DNA of 13,543 nucleotides from an uncultured Oxalobacteraceae bacterium (GTDB taxonomy: Bacteria; Pseudomonadota; Gammaproteobacteria; Burkholderiales; Burkholderiaceae), in the NCBI GenBank assembly GCA_946480015.1, contig CAMLIL010000126.1, positions 1 through 13,543 of the forward strand, read 5' to 3'. Shown here piece after piece: positions 1-7,425 of the stretch. Position 1 is the first letter of the stretch. Each line of letters begins with the position of its first letter. The notes under the pieces are model-generated. The model worked only from the letters and a program-made list of their open reading frames with translations, searched no databases and was not told the origin of the DNA. The position numbers and the translations under genes were made by a program.

Positions 1-104
1 TCAAGTTTTGTGCGCTGACATCATGCCATGGATGGGGTGGTTTTTCGAGGCCCCCATGATTGTTAGGTCGCTAAATTTCTGCCTTCCCGGGCAAGCGAGG
101 CTCT

Positions 105-1580
105 TTACTCTCCGATCATGTCTGCTGTTAACGCTCGAACTGATTTAAACTCAAAGGACATATCTCCGCTATTTATAAAGTCGCTGAAGACAAGGTTGTT
201 TCGATTGGCGTCTCGATCAGTCCAGGTGACTGTGATCGTGGAGTCAGGCGCAGACGATTGAGGTCTTAGGTATATCCCTGCTGGTGCTTCAGCCGAAGTA
301 AGGACTTTTCCGGTGCTGAGCAGAATCCCTGTTTTATCTTTTTTATCGAGGGTAACGTGAACAACACCGTTACAGCGCCCCTCTTCCTCAAGGCACAATG
401 CACGAAGGATCGAGGTCAACGTGGAGGTATCTTTTGACCGCTGAAGAAGCAAAGCGAGTACTTCGGACTCTTGTCCAATAAGCAGTCGTGCCGGAAGCCA
501 ATATGTAGTCGACGGATTCTTTCTGCTCGACATTGCAAGTGTTAGTTTGTTTGTTGCAATGTCTCTCCACAATCTGAAGAAGAATCCACGACGAATGGCC
601 TCAGCAACAACGGAAGTTGAAAGATTTTTCCGGATCGACGACATCGGATCCTCGTCAAAAAATTGTACTCTCACTGGAGAGGCGACATCAATAGCCAAGC
701 GCAGCGCCGATATCACTTCTTGTTCAGTTGCGTCCGCTTTTAGCTGAAGTGCGCGACCGAGAATTTTGGACGTTGGATTAATGCGTGCTAGCGCATGCAA
801 TGCGGCATTCGCGACATCTTCGTTAGGGCGTTGGGCTAAGCTCTCCAGCGCTCGAATGGATTCAGTGTCGTTATTTTTTGCTATATACTTTATTCCAGTT
901 ATGAGGAGTCTCTTATCTGACTTTTCATCAGAAATTATTGATCGAGCAGCAGGAAGCAACTTTTCATCAACGTAGAGTTCGAATACCGTCGCCCTCTTTT
1001 CTGGTTGATCTCGTATCCAACGGAACTGATCATCATTTGCGCTGCCAAGTGCAAGCAGTAAACGACTTATTGATTTTCCTTCCTTAATCTGATTTGATCT
1101 CGATAGAATATCAACTGCGTCTCTAAAGTCGCGATCTTCGGAGCGACTGTCTTTGATTAGGTCGACCAGTCTTCGCATGTCTGTGTCAAGAACTTTGATA
1201 TCTTCGACAAAGCGATCGTCCTTTGTTCTTGATATCTCTAGGAAGTAGGAGTTAATCAATCCTCGAGCGATTACGCGATCAACATCTCTACTAAACTCGG
1301 AGTTCGGATCGTCGATGGCAAGCTTCTTTTTTACCTCTTCAATAGCTGTACTCTTGGCGGCTTCGCGGAGATCTATAGCAGTTTTTATTCCGAACAGTGT
1401 GAAAACAAGCGCAACCAGCCCGAATGCCCATCCGAGAACTTTTACACCTGTCTCAAAATGACCCTTTAGTTTTGTCTCCATCGACTTGCTAAGTTGCAGT
1501 TCGACGCTGTCGCGAAGCAAGGAGATTTGCTTCTCGATGCGTGAATCGATAGATTCGTTTATCGCTGTCGTTAAATCCAT
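105..1580 (-). CDS. Hypothetical membrane-anchored protein with HEAT-like helical repeats
   Basis: I do not recognise this 491-residue protein. The frame is open up to a GTG at 1607, but I chose the ATG at 1580 because GGGAGAG sits about 7 bases before it, whereas the GTG has no Shine-Dalgarno sequence. Residues 1-40 are charged and probably helical. Residues 45-67 are a hydrophobic segment, the only clear membrane span. Residues 70-200 are charged and helical. About 205-270 looks like paired HEAT/ARM-type helices, with Leu/Ala spacing and an 'NAALHALARI' stretch. The C-terminal 90 residues look more beta-rich. With one N-terminal span, most of the protein should lie on one side of the membrane; which side cannot be told. 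A hand-counted block is about 38% G+C, far below the conserved genes, which suggests horizontal acquisition. It is read in the same direction as the next gene upstream but 231 bp from it, so it probably has its own promoter. Stop is TAA. Confidence 0.75.
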   Translation of the reverse strand: MDLTTAINESIDSRIEKQISLLRDSVELQLSKSMETKLKGHFETGVKVLGWAFGLVALVFTLFGIKTAIDLREAAKSTAIEEVKKKLAIDDPNSEFSRDVDRVIARGLINSYFLEISRTKDDRFVEDIKVLDTDMRRLVDLIKDSRSEDRDFRDAVDILSRSNQIKEGKSISRLLLALGSANDDQFRWIRDQPEKRATVFELYVDEKLLPAARSIISDEKSDKRLLITGIKYIAKNNDTESIRALESLAQRPNEDVANAALHALARINPTSKILGRALQLKADATEQEVISALRLAIDVASPVRVQFFDEDPMSSIRKNLSTSVVAEAIRRGFFFRLWRDIATNKLTLAMSSRKNPSTTYWLPARLLIGQESEVLALLLQRSKDTSTLTSILRALCLEEEGRCNGVVHVTLDKKDKTGILLSTGKVLTSAEAPAGIYLRPQSSAPDSTITVTWTDRDANRNNLVFSDFINSGDMSFEFKSVRALTADMIGE

Positions 1581-1667
1581 GGTATCTCTCCCAAACGAAT
1601 AAGACACGTATTCTGAAACTAAAAATCTGCTTTCGAGTATTGGGGATTGGGCTTAATCGGCAGCTAC

Positions 1668-1768
1668 TGGCCGAACCCGGTCGGTCACGTAAGCGGTTTG
1701 AGCTAAATTGACCTGACATTTCCTGTTAGGTCAAGATCGAGCTAGTACACTTACGGCCATAGCGTAAG
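1668..1768. repeat. Cluster of three small inverted repeats between the two accessory genes
   Basis: Three hairpin-forming sequences lie within 101 bp. The first is 1668-1687: a 7-bp stem with one G-T pair, TGGCCGA / TCGGTCA, and a 6-base loop. The second is 1708-1734: an 11-bp stem with one G-T pair, arms TTGACCTGACA / TGTTAGGTCAA, and a 5-base loop. The third is 1750-1768: a perfect 6-bp stem, CTTACG / CGTAAG, with a 7-base loop. None is followed by a T-run on either strand, so they do not look like simple intrinsic terminators. They lie 3' of the 222-residue gene and 5' of the 491-residue gene. Their role is unknown; they may be recombination or repeat sequences, or operators. Confidence 0.55.
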
Positions 1769-1811
1769 GTTTGACATAACCGGCATTCAAAGAGTTTCGG
1801 TTGATTGAGGG

Positions 1812-2480
1812 TTAGTCCTCATCGCTGAAGTCGGCCGTAGTCCAGCCATTTCTCCGCATAAGCATGTTTCGGTACTGGAGATTTAGAGTGCGAACCTCTC
1901 GTGAATACTCCGCAGGAATCGATGTGGCCTCGTTCCATTCGTTCTTTGGATCGAACTTTGTTCGAAGCGCTTTGTGTCTTTTCTCGTACTCCCAGTAATC
2001 CGTCTCGTCCTCTTTTTCGTGTTTGCGTTTCGCTTGCTCTTGAAGCAATTCTGCCTTAACTCGCTCAAAGTCAGCAGGGTCCTGATCAGAGACCTTCATC
2101 AGCTCAGAGACGAGTTGATCGAAGGTCATTTCCGTGTTCCGAAGCTTCCACCTGAATTCTCGAACAGCTTGCGGAGCGCCTGCATTTTTGCTCTTCCTAT
2201 ACAGGAACAGTCCGACTATATAGAACACATATAGCCAGCTCGCCAGAACGAAGGGAAGGCCAATGCCATGCAATAGAACAAACTTCAGCACCTTTCGGAG
2301 CCACGAGCGGTTCGCTTCCTCGGGAGAGATGGGCTTTGGCACCATAGTCAGCCAGCTTAGGCGCTGGCCAATTCTGTTCAGATTGCGCTCCGTTTGGGAG
2401 TTGATAGACACAATCGCACTGATGACAGTCCATAGCCAGAGAAGAAAAGCCAGAAGTACGCCGGTTTCGTAAGAGAACAA
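1812..2480 (-). CDS. Hypothetical two-span membrane protein with charged cytoplasmic tail
   Basis: I do not recognise this 222-residue protein. The start is TTG at 2480, supported by a strong GGAGG six bases upstream. The next Met (residue 46) would remove the first membrane segment. Residues 7-26 and 66-94 are hydrophobic spans, separated by a short polar loop. Residues 95-222 are highly charged and probably helical, with a Lys/Glu-rich stretch at about 140-172, and end in acidic 'DFSDED'. By the positive-inside rule (Arg/Lys after span 2) the long tail is probably cytoplasmic. Base composition is lower in G+C than the conserved genes from 2794 on. It is the upstream member of a same-strand pair with the gene ending at 105. 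The shared membrane location suggests, but does not show, a joint function. A defence or effector role is possible, but no nuclease, NTPase or toxin motif is visible. Confidence 0.7.
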   Translation of the reverse strand: MFSYETGVLLAFLLWLWTVISAIVSINSQTERNLNRIGQRLSWLTMVPKPISPEEANRSWLRKVLKFVLLHGIGLPFVLASWLYVFYIVGLFLYRKSKNAGAPQAVREFRWKLRNTEMTFDQLVSELMKVSDQDPADFERVKAELLQEQAKRKHEKEDETDYWEYEKRHKALRTKFDPKNEWNEATSIPAEYSREVRTLNLQYRNMLMRRNGWTTADFSDED

Positions 2481-2793
2481 GGAATACCTCCGTGGTCGAT
2501 CAGCGCGTGTGATCAGATGTACTTTGCGAGGTCGGTCTGCTTTTGGCCGACCGCGAACGTTAGCCTACAGCCAAATGGCTTAGCTTTGATTGGCATGAAG
2601 TCCTATTCAATAAGGCATCAGTTGCTGCGATTCGTGTAGGACCGCTCCTGACCGGTTGCTGCCGTCAACTAACAACACGCTTCCCGGCCCACCATAATAT
2701 AGCTTGCCGCTCAATCAGCGCTGCTACCCCCGAAGCGATGCCTTTGTAATCCGCGCGTCTACCATGCGCGACTGTTGACTCCGTCTGCAATCA
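2481..2793. other. Intergenic stretch between accessory gene and prmC
   Basis: I see no convincing gene in these 313 bp. They hold the Shine-Dalgarno of the TTG-started gene (2487-2491 on the minus strand), an inverted repeat GGTCGG / CCGACC with an 11-base loop (2530-2552), an imperfect copy of the TGTAGGACCG hairpin motif (2635-2649), and a weak CGCGC / GCGCG hairpin (2752-2770) just beyond the prmC stop. That last hairpin has no T-run and is at best a poor terminator. This stretch is probably the junction between conserved chromosome and acquired DNA. Confidence 0.5.
2635..2649. repeat. Imperfect copy of the TGTAGGACCG hairpin motif
   Basis: TGTAGGACCGCTCCT here differs by one base from TGTAGGACCGTTCCT at 7384-7398. 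Both form AGGA / TCCT-based stems around a 4-base CCGC or CCGT loop. In this copy the outer part of the stem is degraded: one T-G pair, then mismatches. It lies about 145 bp past the prmC stop, in non-coding DNA. Confidence 0.5.
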
Positions 2794-3648
2794 TCAGGCA
2801 AGAGTTGCGCTTAAGGTCGCCTCGAACGATGCGTGACCTGCGCACTGGTGGCGACGGCCGCCGCTGACCCTTTCGATCCCCGCCAGGTCGCACCAGCTGG
2901 CCACGGTGGTGTAGCCGGTTCGTTCAAGCAGCGCGCGCACGTCGGCCGCCTGATCGTAGCCATGCTCCATCAGCAGCCAGCCGCCCGGTTCCAGGTGCGC
3001 AGCCCCGCCGTCGACGATGATCCGCAGCGCCGATAGCCCGTCCGCATGGTCGGTCAACGCACCGCGCGGCTCGAAACGCAGGTCGCCCTGCGCCAGATGC
3101 TCATCATCGGCGCGGATGTACGGAGGGTTGGAGACGATGACGTCGAAGCGTTCGCCTTGCAGCGCCGCGAACCAGTCGCTCTGCAGAAAACGCACGCCGG
3201 CACCATTGGAAATGGCATTCGCCCTCGCCACCGCCAGCGCATCGGCACTGACATCGAGCGCGGTGACGGCAGCATCGGAGCGCGTGTGCGCCAGCGCCAC
3301 CGCAATGGCGCCGCTGCCGGTGCCCATGTCGAGCACGCGCGCACGCGGCGCCATGCGCTCCAGTGCCAGTTCGACCAGCAGCTCGGTATCGGGGCGGGGG
3401 ATCAGCACCGCTTCATTGACCGCGAAATTCAGTCCGAAGAATTCGCGCTTGCCCACGATGTAGGCAATCGGCTCGCCCCGCTGGCGGCGCGCCACCAGCG
3501 CGTTCAAAGCCGCCAGTTCCGTGTCGCTGACCTCGCGCTCGGACTGGGTGATCAGCTGGATGCGCGTCAGGCCCAGCGCGTGGCACAGCAGGATGCGGTT
3601 CTCCAGCGGCGCCAACGGCAGCGCGGCCTGCAAGGCGCCGATGTTCAC
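2794..3648 (-). CDS. prmC: Peptide chain release factor N5-glutamine methyltransferase PrmC (HemK)
   Basis: PrmC transfers a methyl group from S-adenosylmethionine to the glutamine of the GGQ motif in RF1 and RF2, in the cytoplasm. The protein has 284 residues (family about 270-290). An N-terminal helical substrate-binding domain covers about 1-80, with 'REFFGLNF' and 'IPRPDTELLVE' at 68-93. The Rossmann methyltransferase fold follows, with the SAM-binding motif DMGTGSG at 107-113 and the catalytic NPPY at 174-177. The start is GTG at 3648, overlapping the dsbB stop as GTGA. The frame is open further upstream but only inside dsbB, and homology begins here. No clear Shine-Dalgarno is visible, so translation is probably coupled to dsbB. 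The last 18 residues, after 'ERVSGGRR', look unlike the family and may be a drifted tail. Stop is TGA. It is the final gene of the hemA-prfA cluster, which fits its RF1 substrate. Confidence 0.95.
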   Translation of the reverse strand: MNIGALQAALPLAPLENRILLCHALGLTRIQLITQSEREVSDTELAALNALVARRQRGEPIAYIVGKREFFGLNFAVNEAVLIPRPDTELLVELALERMAPRARVLDMGTGSGAIAVALAHTRSDAAVTALDVSADALAVARANAISNGAGVRFLQSDWFAALQGERFDVIVSNPPYIRADDEHLAQGDLRFEPRGALTDHADGLSALRIIVDGGAAHLEPGGWLLMEHGYDQAADVRALLERTGYTTVASWCDLAGIERVSGGRRHQCAGHASFEATLSATLA

Positions 3649-4112
3649 CGGCGCCGCACCAGCGTGTAGAGCAGCACTGCCGTGACGATCACGAACCACA
3701 CCGCCGACCACTGCGGAATCGACAGTCCCAGCACGCCTTCGGTGGCGTTCTCGCACAGGCCATCGGCCTGGAACAGCCATGGCATGCCGGTCGCGGTGGG
3801 GATCTTGTTGAGGAAGGTCTCCATCGGATCGATCCCGCACGAGAAGCCCGGATTGGCCAGCACATACAGATGCTTGCCGACGAAGCCCAGGCCCACCAGC
3901 GCGGCCACCAGCGCCAGTGCGTTCCATACCTTGGCCGGTTTCACCCACGCCGCCAGCAGCGCGAAGGTGCCGGCGAAAATGAAGGCGTAGCGCTGGATCA
4001 CGCACAGCGGGCAAGGCAGCAGATCCTTGGCGTGCTGCAGGTACAGGGCCGCGCCGATCAGGGCGTAGCAGATCAGGCCGATGGCGGTAAGGAGCGTGCG
4101 ATTGTTGGGCAT
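3645..4112 (-). CDS. dsbB: Disulfide bond formation protein B (DsbB)
   Basis: DsbB is an inner-membrane protein that reoxidises periplasmic DsbA and passes the electrons to quinone. The 155-residue length fits the family. The first cysteine pair is CPLC at 34-37, followed by IQR with Arg41 in the place of the quinone-associated Arg of E. coli DsbB. The second pair is Cys92 ('GFSCGIDP') and Cys120 ('DGLCEN') in the large periplasmic loop. Four membrane segments can be seen at about 8-26, 41-58, 64-84 and 135-152, and the end is 'VRRR'. The start is ATG at 4112, with a GGAAA-type ribosome site upstream. It lies 59 bp after prfA and overlaps prmC by 4 bases, so the three are probably one transcript. 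Placement between prfA and prmC is unusual, because those two are normally adjacent. Stop is TGA. Confidence 0.96.
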   Translation of the reverse strand: MPNNRTLLTAIGLICYALIGAALYLQHAKDLLPCPLCVIQRYAFIFAGTFALLAAWVKPAKVWNALALVAALVGLGFVGKHLYVLANPGFSCGIDPMETFLNKIPTATGMPWLFQADGLCENATEGVLGLSIPQWSAVWFVIVTAVLLYTLVRRR

Positions 4113-4171
4113 CTTAATTTCCGGGCAGGTTAGGGGCGCGCCTAGTGTAACGCGGCCCGCTTATCGTTTGC

Positions 4172-5248
4172 TTAATCTCCCAGCGCCGCCAGCAGTTCGG
4201 CCTGATGCTCGGCCGCCAGCGCGTTGGTCAGTTCGGCCAGGTCGCCGTCCATGATGAAATCGAGCTTGTACAAGGTCAGGTTGATGCGGTGATCCGTCAT
4301 GCGCCCCTGCGGGAAGTTATAGGTGCGTATGCGCTCGCTGCGGTCGCCCGAGCCGATCAGGCTCTTGCGCGTGGCCGCTTCCTTCGACTGCTGCTCGCGC
4401 AGCTGCACGTCCTTGATGCGCGCGGCCAGCACCTTCATGGCCTGCGCCTTGTTCTTGTGCTGGCTGCGGTCGTCCTGGCACTCGACCACGATCCCGGTCG
4501 GCAGGTGGGTCAGGCGCACCGCCGAATCGGTCTTGTTGATGTGCTGTCCACCCGCGCCCGAGGCGCGGAAGGTATCGATGCGCAGGTCGGCCGGGTTGAT
4601 GTTGACGTCTTCGACTTCATCGGCTTCCGGCATCACCGCGACCGTGCAGGCCGAGGTGTGGATGCGGCCCTGGGTTTCGGTGGCCGGCACGCGCTGGACG
4701 CGGTGTCCGCCCGACTCGAACTTGAGCTTGGAATAGGCGCCGTTGCCGATCAGGCGCACGATGACTTCGCGGTAGCCGCCCAGGTCCGAGGGCGACTCCG
4801 ACACCATCTCGACCTGCCAGCGATTGCGCTCGGCGAAGCGGGTGTACATGCGCAGCAGGTCGCCCGCGAACAGGGCCGATTCGTCGCCGCCGGTGCCGGC
4901 GCGGATCTCCAGGAAGATGTTGCGCTCGTCGTTGGCGTCCTTCGGCAGCAGCATCTTCTGCAGATCCATCTCCAGCGCCGCCACGCGCGCCTTGGCCGCT
5001 TCGATTTCTTCCTGCGCGAAGTCCTTCATGTCCGGATCGGACAGCATCTCCTGCGCTTCCACGATGTCGCTCTGGGCACGCTGGAAGTCCTTGTACAGCG
5101 CCACCAGCGGGCCGATCTCGGCATGCTCGCGCGTCATCTTGCGGTAGCTGTCCATGTTGGCGGTGGCGCCTTCATGCATGAGCAGTTCGTCAAGTTCGAC
5201 AAGTCGGTTCGCCAATTGGTCCAGCTTGGCCAGCATCGATGGTTTCAT
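4172..5248 (-). CDS. prfA: Peptide chain release factor 1 (RF1)
   Basis: RF1 reads UAA and UAG in the ribosomal A site and triggers hydrolysis of peptidyl-tRNA. The protein has 358 residues, typical of the family. An N-terminal helical domain covers about 1-105. The codon-recognition tripeptide is PAT at 188-190, in '[14 protein letters not shown]', which marks RF1 (PxT) rather than RF2 (SPF). The catalytic GGQ is at 233-235, within '[13 protein letters not shown]', and Gln235 is the residue methylated by PrmC. The start ATG at 5248 begins '[10 protein letters not shown]', matching the usual N terminus, with AAAGAG 6 bases upstream. It lies 65 bp after hemA. Reading through the hemA UAG stays open until a UGA that overlaps this ATG (see findings). 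Stop is TAA. Confidence 0.98.
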   Translation of the reverse strand: MKPSMLAKLDQLANRLVELDELLMHEGATANMDSYRKMTREHAEIGPLVALYKDFQRAQSDIVEAQEMLSDPDMKDFAQEEIEAAKARVAALEMDLQKMLLPKDANDERNIFLEIRAGTGGDESALFAGDLLRMYTRFAERNRWQVEMVSESPSDLGGYREVIVRLIGNGAYSKLKFESGGHRVQRVPATETQGRIHTSACTVAVMPEADEVEDVNINPADLRIDTFRASGAGGQHINKTDSAVRLTHLPTGIVVECQDDRSQHKNKAQAMKVLAARIKDVQLREQQSKEAATRKSLIGSGDRSERIRTYNFPQGRMTDHRINLTLYKLDFIMDGDLAELTNALAAEHQAELLAALGD

Positions 5249-5313
5249 GGGTACTCTTTAAGGGAATGACACAGCGCGCGGCGCGCGCACGGGGAAAGGC
5301 GGGGCGAGGGGCG

Positions 5314-6588
5314 CTAACGGCGGCCGCGGAACAGCTGCGGCAGCAGGTTGGCCAGGCGGGCGCGCTCGTCGCCCTGGGCGCGGTGCAGCGCCTGTTGCGG
5401 GCCGTGCAGGAACTTGGCGGTCAACCCTTTGGACAATGCTTCGAGCACGGCTTCGGGATCCTCGCCGCGCGCCAGCATCCTGCGGGCGCGCTCCAGTTCG
5501 AGCAGGCGCATGGCTTCGCCGTTTTCCTGCAGGTCCTGAATGACCGGGACCACGGCGCGGTCGTCGATCCAGTGCATGAACGATTGCACGCGCAGGTCGA
5601 TGATGGCTTCGGCCTGCGCCACCGCGGCCTGGCGGCTTTCGATGCCGCTCTGGACGACCTGGCCCAGATCGTCGACGGTATACAGGAATACGTCGTCGAG
5701 GCGGGCGATTTCGGCTTCGATATCGCGCGGAACCGCCAGGTCGACCATGAACATCGGCTTGTGCCGGCGCGCCTTGACCGCGCGTTCGACCAGGCCCAGG
5801 CCGATCAGCGGCAGCGACGAGGCGGTGCAGGACACCACGATATCGAACCGGGCCAGCTGCTCGGGCAGGGCGGCCAGCCGGATGGCCTTGCCGCCGTAGC
5901 GTTCGGCCAGCGCTTCGCCGCGCTCCATGGTGCGGTTGGCCACCGTGATCGAGCGCGGTTTCTGCGCCGCGAAGTGGGTGGCGCACAGTTCGATCATTTC
6001 GCCTGCGCCGATGAACAGCACGTTCTGGTCGGCGATCTTGTCGAAGATGCGTTCGGACAGGCGCACGGCGGCCGCCGCCATCGACACGCTGTGCGCGCCG
6101 ATTTCGGTGGTGCTGCGCACTTCCTTGGCCACCGAAAAACTGCGCTGGAACAGCTGGTGCAGATAGGTGCCCAGGCCGCCGGCTTCCTCGGCATGGCGCA
6201 CCGCGTCCTTCATCTGGCCGAGTATCTGCGGCTCGCCCAGCACCATCGAATCGAGGCCGGAGGCGACCCGGAAGGCGTGGCGCACGGCGGCATCCTGCGG
6301 CAGCATGTACAGGTGCTGGCGCAGATCGTTGAAATTGAGCTTGTGATAGTCGGCCAGGAAGTGCGCGCTTGCATCGAGCGGATTGGGCACGTGGCTGGCC
6401 GCATACATTTCGGTGCGGTTGCAGGTCGACAGGATGGCCGCTTCGTCGGCGCCGCGGTCGTCCAGGCGCGCAAACCAGCTGCGCGCGGCCCGCACCGCCG
6501 TGCCCAGCTGCTCAGGCGCCAGCGCCAGTTGCTCGCGCAGCGAGACTGGTGCAGTGGTGTGATTCAGGCCGACGGCAAGAAGTTGCAT
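5314..6588 (-). CDS. hemA: Glutamyl-tRNA reductase
   Basis: HemA reduces glutamyl-tRNA(Glu) with NADPH to glutamate-1-semialdehyde, the first committed step of C5-pathway tetrapyrrole (heme) synthesis. From the ATG at 6588 the protein has 424 residues. The N terminus '[17 protein letters not shown]' is the family signature. The catalytic cysteine is Cys56 in 'STCNRTE'. '[15 protein letters not shown]' lies at 111-125, the NADPH-binding GAGEM at 194-198, and a helical dimerisation domain at about 315-424. A TTG at 6597 would add three residues, but neither start has a clear Shine-Dalgarno; the ATG fits the family. The gene ends in TAG, which only RF1 reads, and the RF1 gene is the next one downstream. 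A TATAAT upstream suggests its own promoter, separate from the response regulator gene. Confidence 0.97.
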   Translation of the reverse strand: MQLLAVGLNHTTAPVSLREQLALAPEQLGTAVRAARSWFARLDDRGADEAAILSTCNRTEMYAASHVPNPLDASAHFLADYHKLNFNDLRQHLYMLPQDAAVRHAFRVASGLDSMVLGEPQILGQMKDAVRHAEEAGGLGTYLHQLFQRSFSVAKEVRSTTEIGAHSVSMAAAAVRLSERIFDKIADQNVLFIGAGEMIELCATHFAAQKPRSITVANRTMERGEALAERYGGKAIRLAALPEQLARFDIVVSCTASSLPLIGLGLVERAVKARRHKPMFMVDLAVPRDIEAEIARLDDVFLYTVDDLGQVVQSGIESRQAAVAQAEAIIDLRVQSFMHWIDDRAVVPVIQDLQENGEAMRLLELERARRMLARGEDPEAVLEALSKGLTAKFLHGPQQALHRAQGDERARLANLLPQLFRGRR

Positions 6589-6624
6589 GGCGATCAAGCG
6601 CGCAGGTAAACGAGGTGTGCCGTC

Positions 6625-6630
6625 ATTATA
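6625..6630 (-). promoter_or_regulatory. -10 element of a probable hemA promoter
   Basis: The minus strand reads a perfect TATAAT here, 37 bases before the hemA ATG, giving a predicted start of transcription near 6618 and a leader of about 30 bases. No good -35 hexamer is present at 16-18 bp spacing, so the promoter may need an activator or be weak. It would drive hemA-prfA-dsbB-prmC. Confidence 0.5.
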
Positions 6631-6662
6631 CCCCCTCGCGCTACAGGGTTGCTCAGAGGGGA

Positions 6663-7355
6663 TTATGAGCCGCCGAGCTTCTCCAGACGATACCCGTAGC
6701 TGTACACGGGCACCAGCCGGAAACCGTTTTCAGGCTTTAAATGCAGTTTGTTCCGGACCCGCGACACGTGGGTGTCCATGGTGCGCGAAGGCACGGCGGT
6801 CTCGCGGATCCACACCGACTCGTGGATATATGCGCGCGACAGCGGGCGCCCGATGTTGCGGAAGAACAGCAGCGCCAGGTAAAACTCCTTGTGCGTGACG
6901 TCGATCACGGCGCCGTCCATCAGCAGGCGGCCGGGACGGGTTTCGAACACATAGGGACCGAATTGCAGCTGTTCGGCGCCGTTTTGCGACGGATAGGCAC
7001 GCCGCAGCAAGGCTTGCACGCGCGCCACCAGTTCGCCGCGGCGCAGCGGTTTGATCAGGTAATCGTCGGCGCCGGCGGTAATGCCGGTGACGATGTCGTC
7101 CTCCGCCGAGCTGCTGGTGAGGAACATGACCGGCGTTTGGGCCGACAGTTTTTCCTTGGCGCGGCGTAACACTTCGGCGCCCGGCAAGTCCGCCACCTGC
7201 CAATCCAAAATCAGCATATCGGTGTTGTCTTTACGCAACTGCGCCAACATGTCCTTGGCATTGTTAAACGATTGACAGGTGTGCCCAGCCGCCGTGAGTA
7301 CCTGGCAGACCAGGACCGCCTGGTTGTGATCGCTGTCTAAAACCGCAATTCTCAT
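6663..7355 (-). CDS. Orphan OmpR/PhoB-family response regulator
   Basis: This 230-residue two-component response regulator has a receiver domain (about 1-120) and a winged-helix DNA-binding domain (about 130-226). Receiver residues are the acidic pair Asp7/Asp9, phospho-acceptor Asp51 ('LILDWQ'), Thr80 ('FLTSS') and Lys102 ('LIKP'). The output domain shows '[16 protein letters not shown]', recognition helix '[12 protein letters not shown]' and terminal 'SYGYRLEKL'. No histidine kinase gene is adjacent, so the partner and targets are unknown. The start is ATG at 7355, with no clear Shine-Dalgarno. The leader holds a perfect palindrome at 7383-7402. It runs in the same direction as hemA with a 74-bp gap and may partly read into it. 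A link to heme regulation would be speculation. Stop is TAA. Confidence 0.9.
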   Translation of the reverse strand: MRIAVLDSDHNQAVLVCQVLTAAGHTCQSFNNAKDMLAQLRKDNTDMLILDWQVADLPGAEVLRRAKEKLSAQTPVMFLTSSSAEDDIVTGITAGADDYLIKPLRRGELVARVQALLRRAYPSQNGAEQLQFGPYVFETRPGRLLMDGAVIDVTHKEFYLALLFFRNIGRPLSRAYIHESVWIRETAVPSRTMDTHVSRVRNKLHLKPENGFRLVPVYSYGYRLEKLGGS

Positions 7356-7382
7356 GATAAGTGAACCCGCGCCATCGACGAC

Positions 7383-7402
7383 CTGTAGGACCGTTCCTAC
7401 AG
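7383..7402. repeat. Perfect 8-bp palindrome CTGTAGGA-CCGT-TCCTACAG
   Basis: The arms are fully complementary with a 4-base loop. It lies 28-47 bases before the response regulator ATG, just downstream of a possible -10 element, so it would be a DNA operator or an RNA hairpin in the leader. A near-identical core recurs at 2635-2649. No T-run follows on either strand, which argues against an intrinsic terminator. Confidence 0.65.
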
Positions 7403-7425
7403 TCTCGTCAAGGTTAGTTACTCAG

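Noticed and set aside
1..2793. Integron cassette array
   Set aside because: GTTAGGT-like core heptamers exist, but no complete attC with paired sites can be drawn, and no integrase is in the window.
3649..4014. N-terminal extension of prmC to 4014
   Set aside because: It lies entirely inside dsbB in another frame; the PrmC family begins at the GTG at 3648.
5274..5288. GCGCGC-rich palindrome between hemA and prfA as a terminator
   Set aside because: It is a simple alternating GC run with no T-run after it, and termination here would cut prfA off from hemA.
6589..6597. TTG start of hemA three codons upstream
   Set aside because: There is no ribosome site for it, and the ATG at 6588 gives the usual family N terminus.
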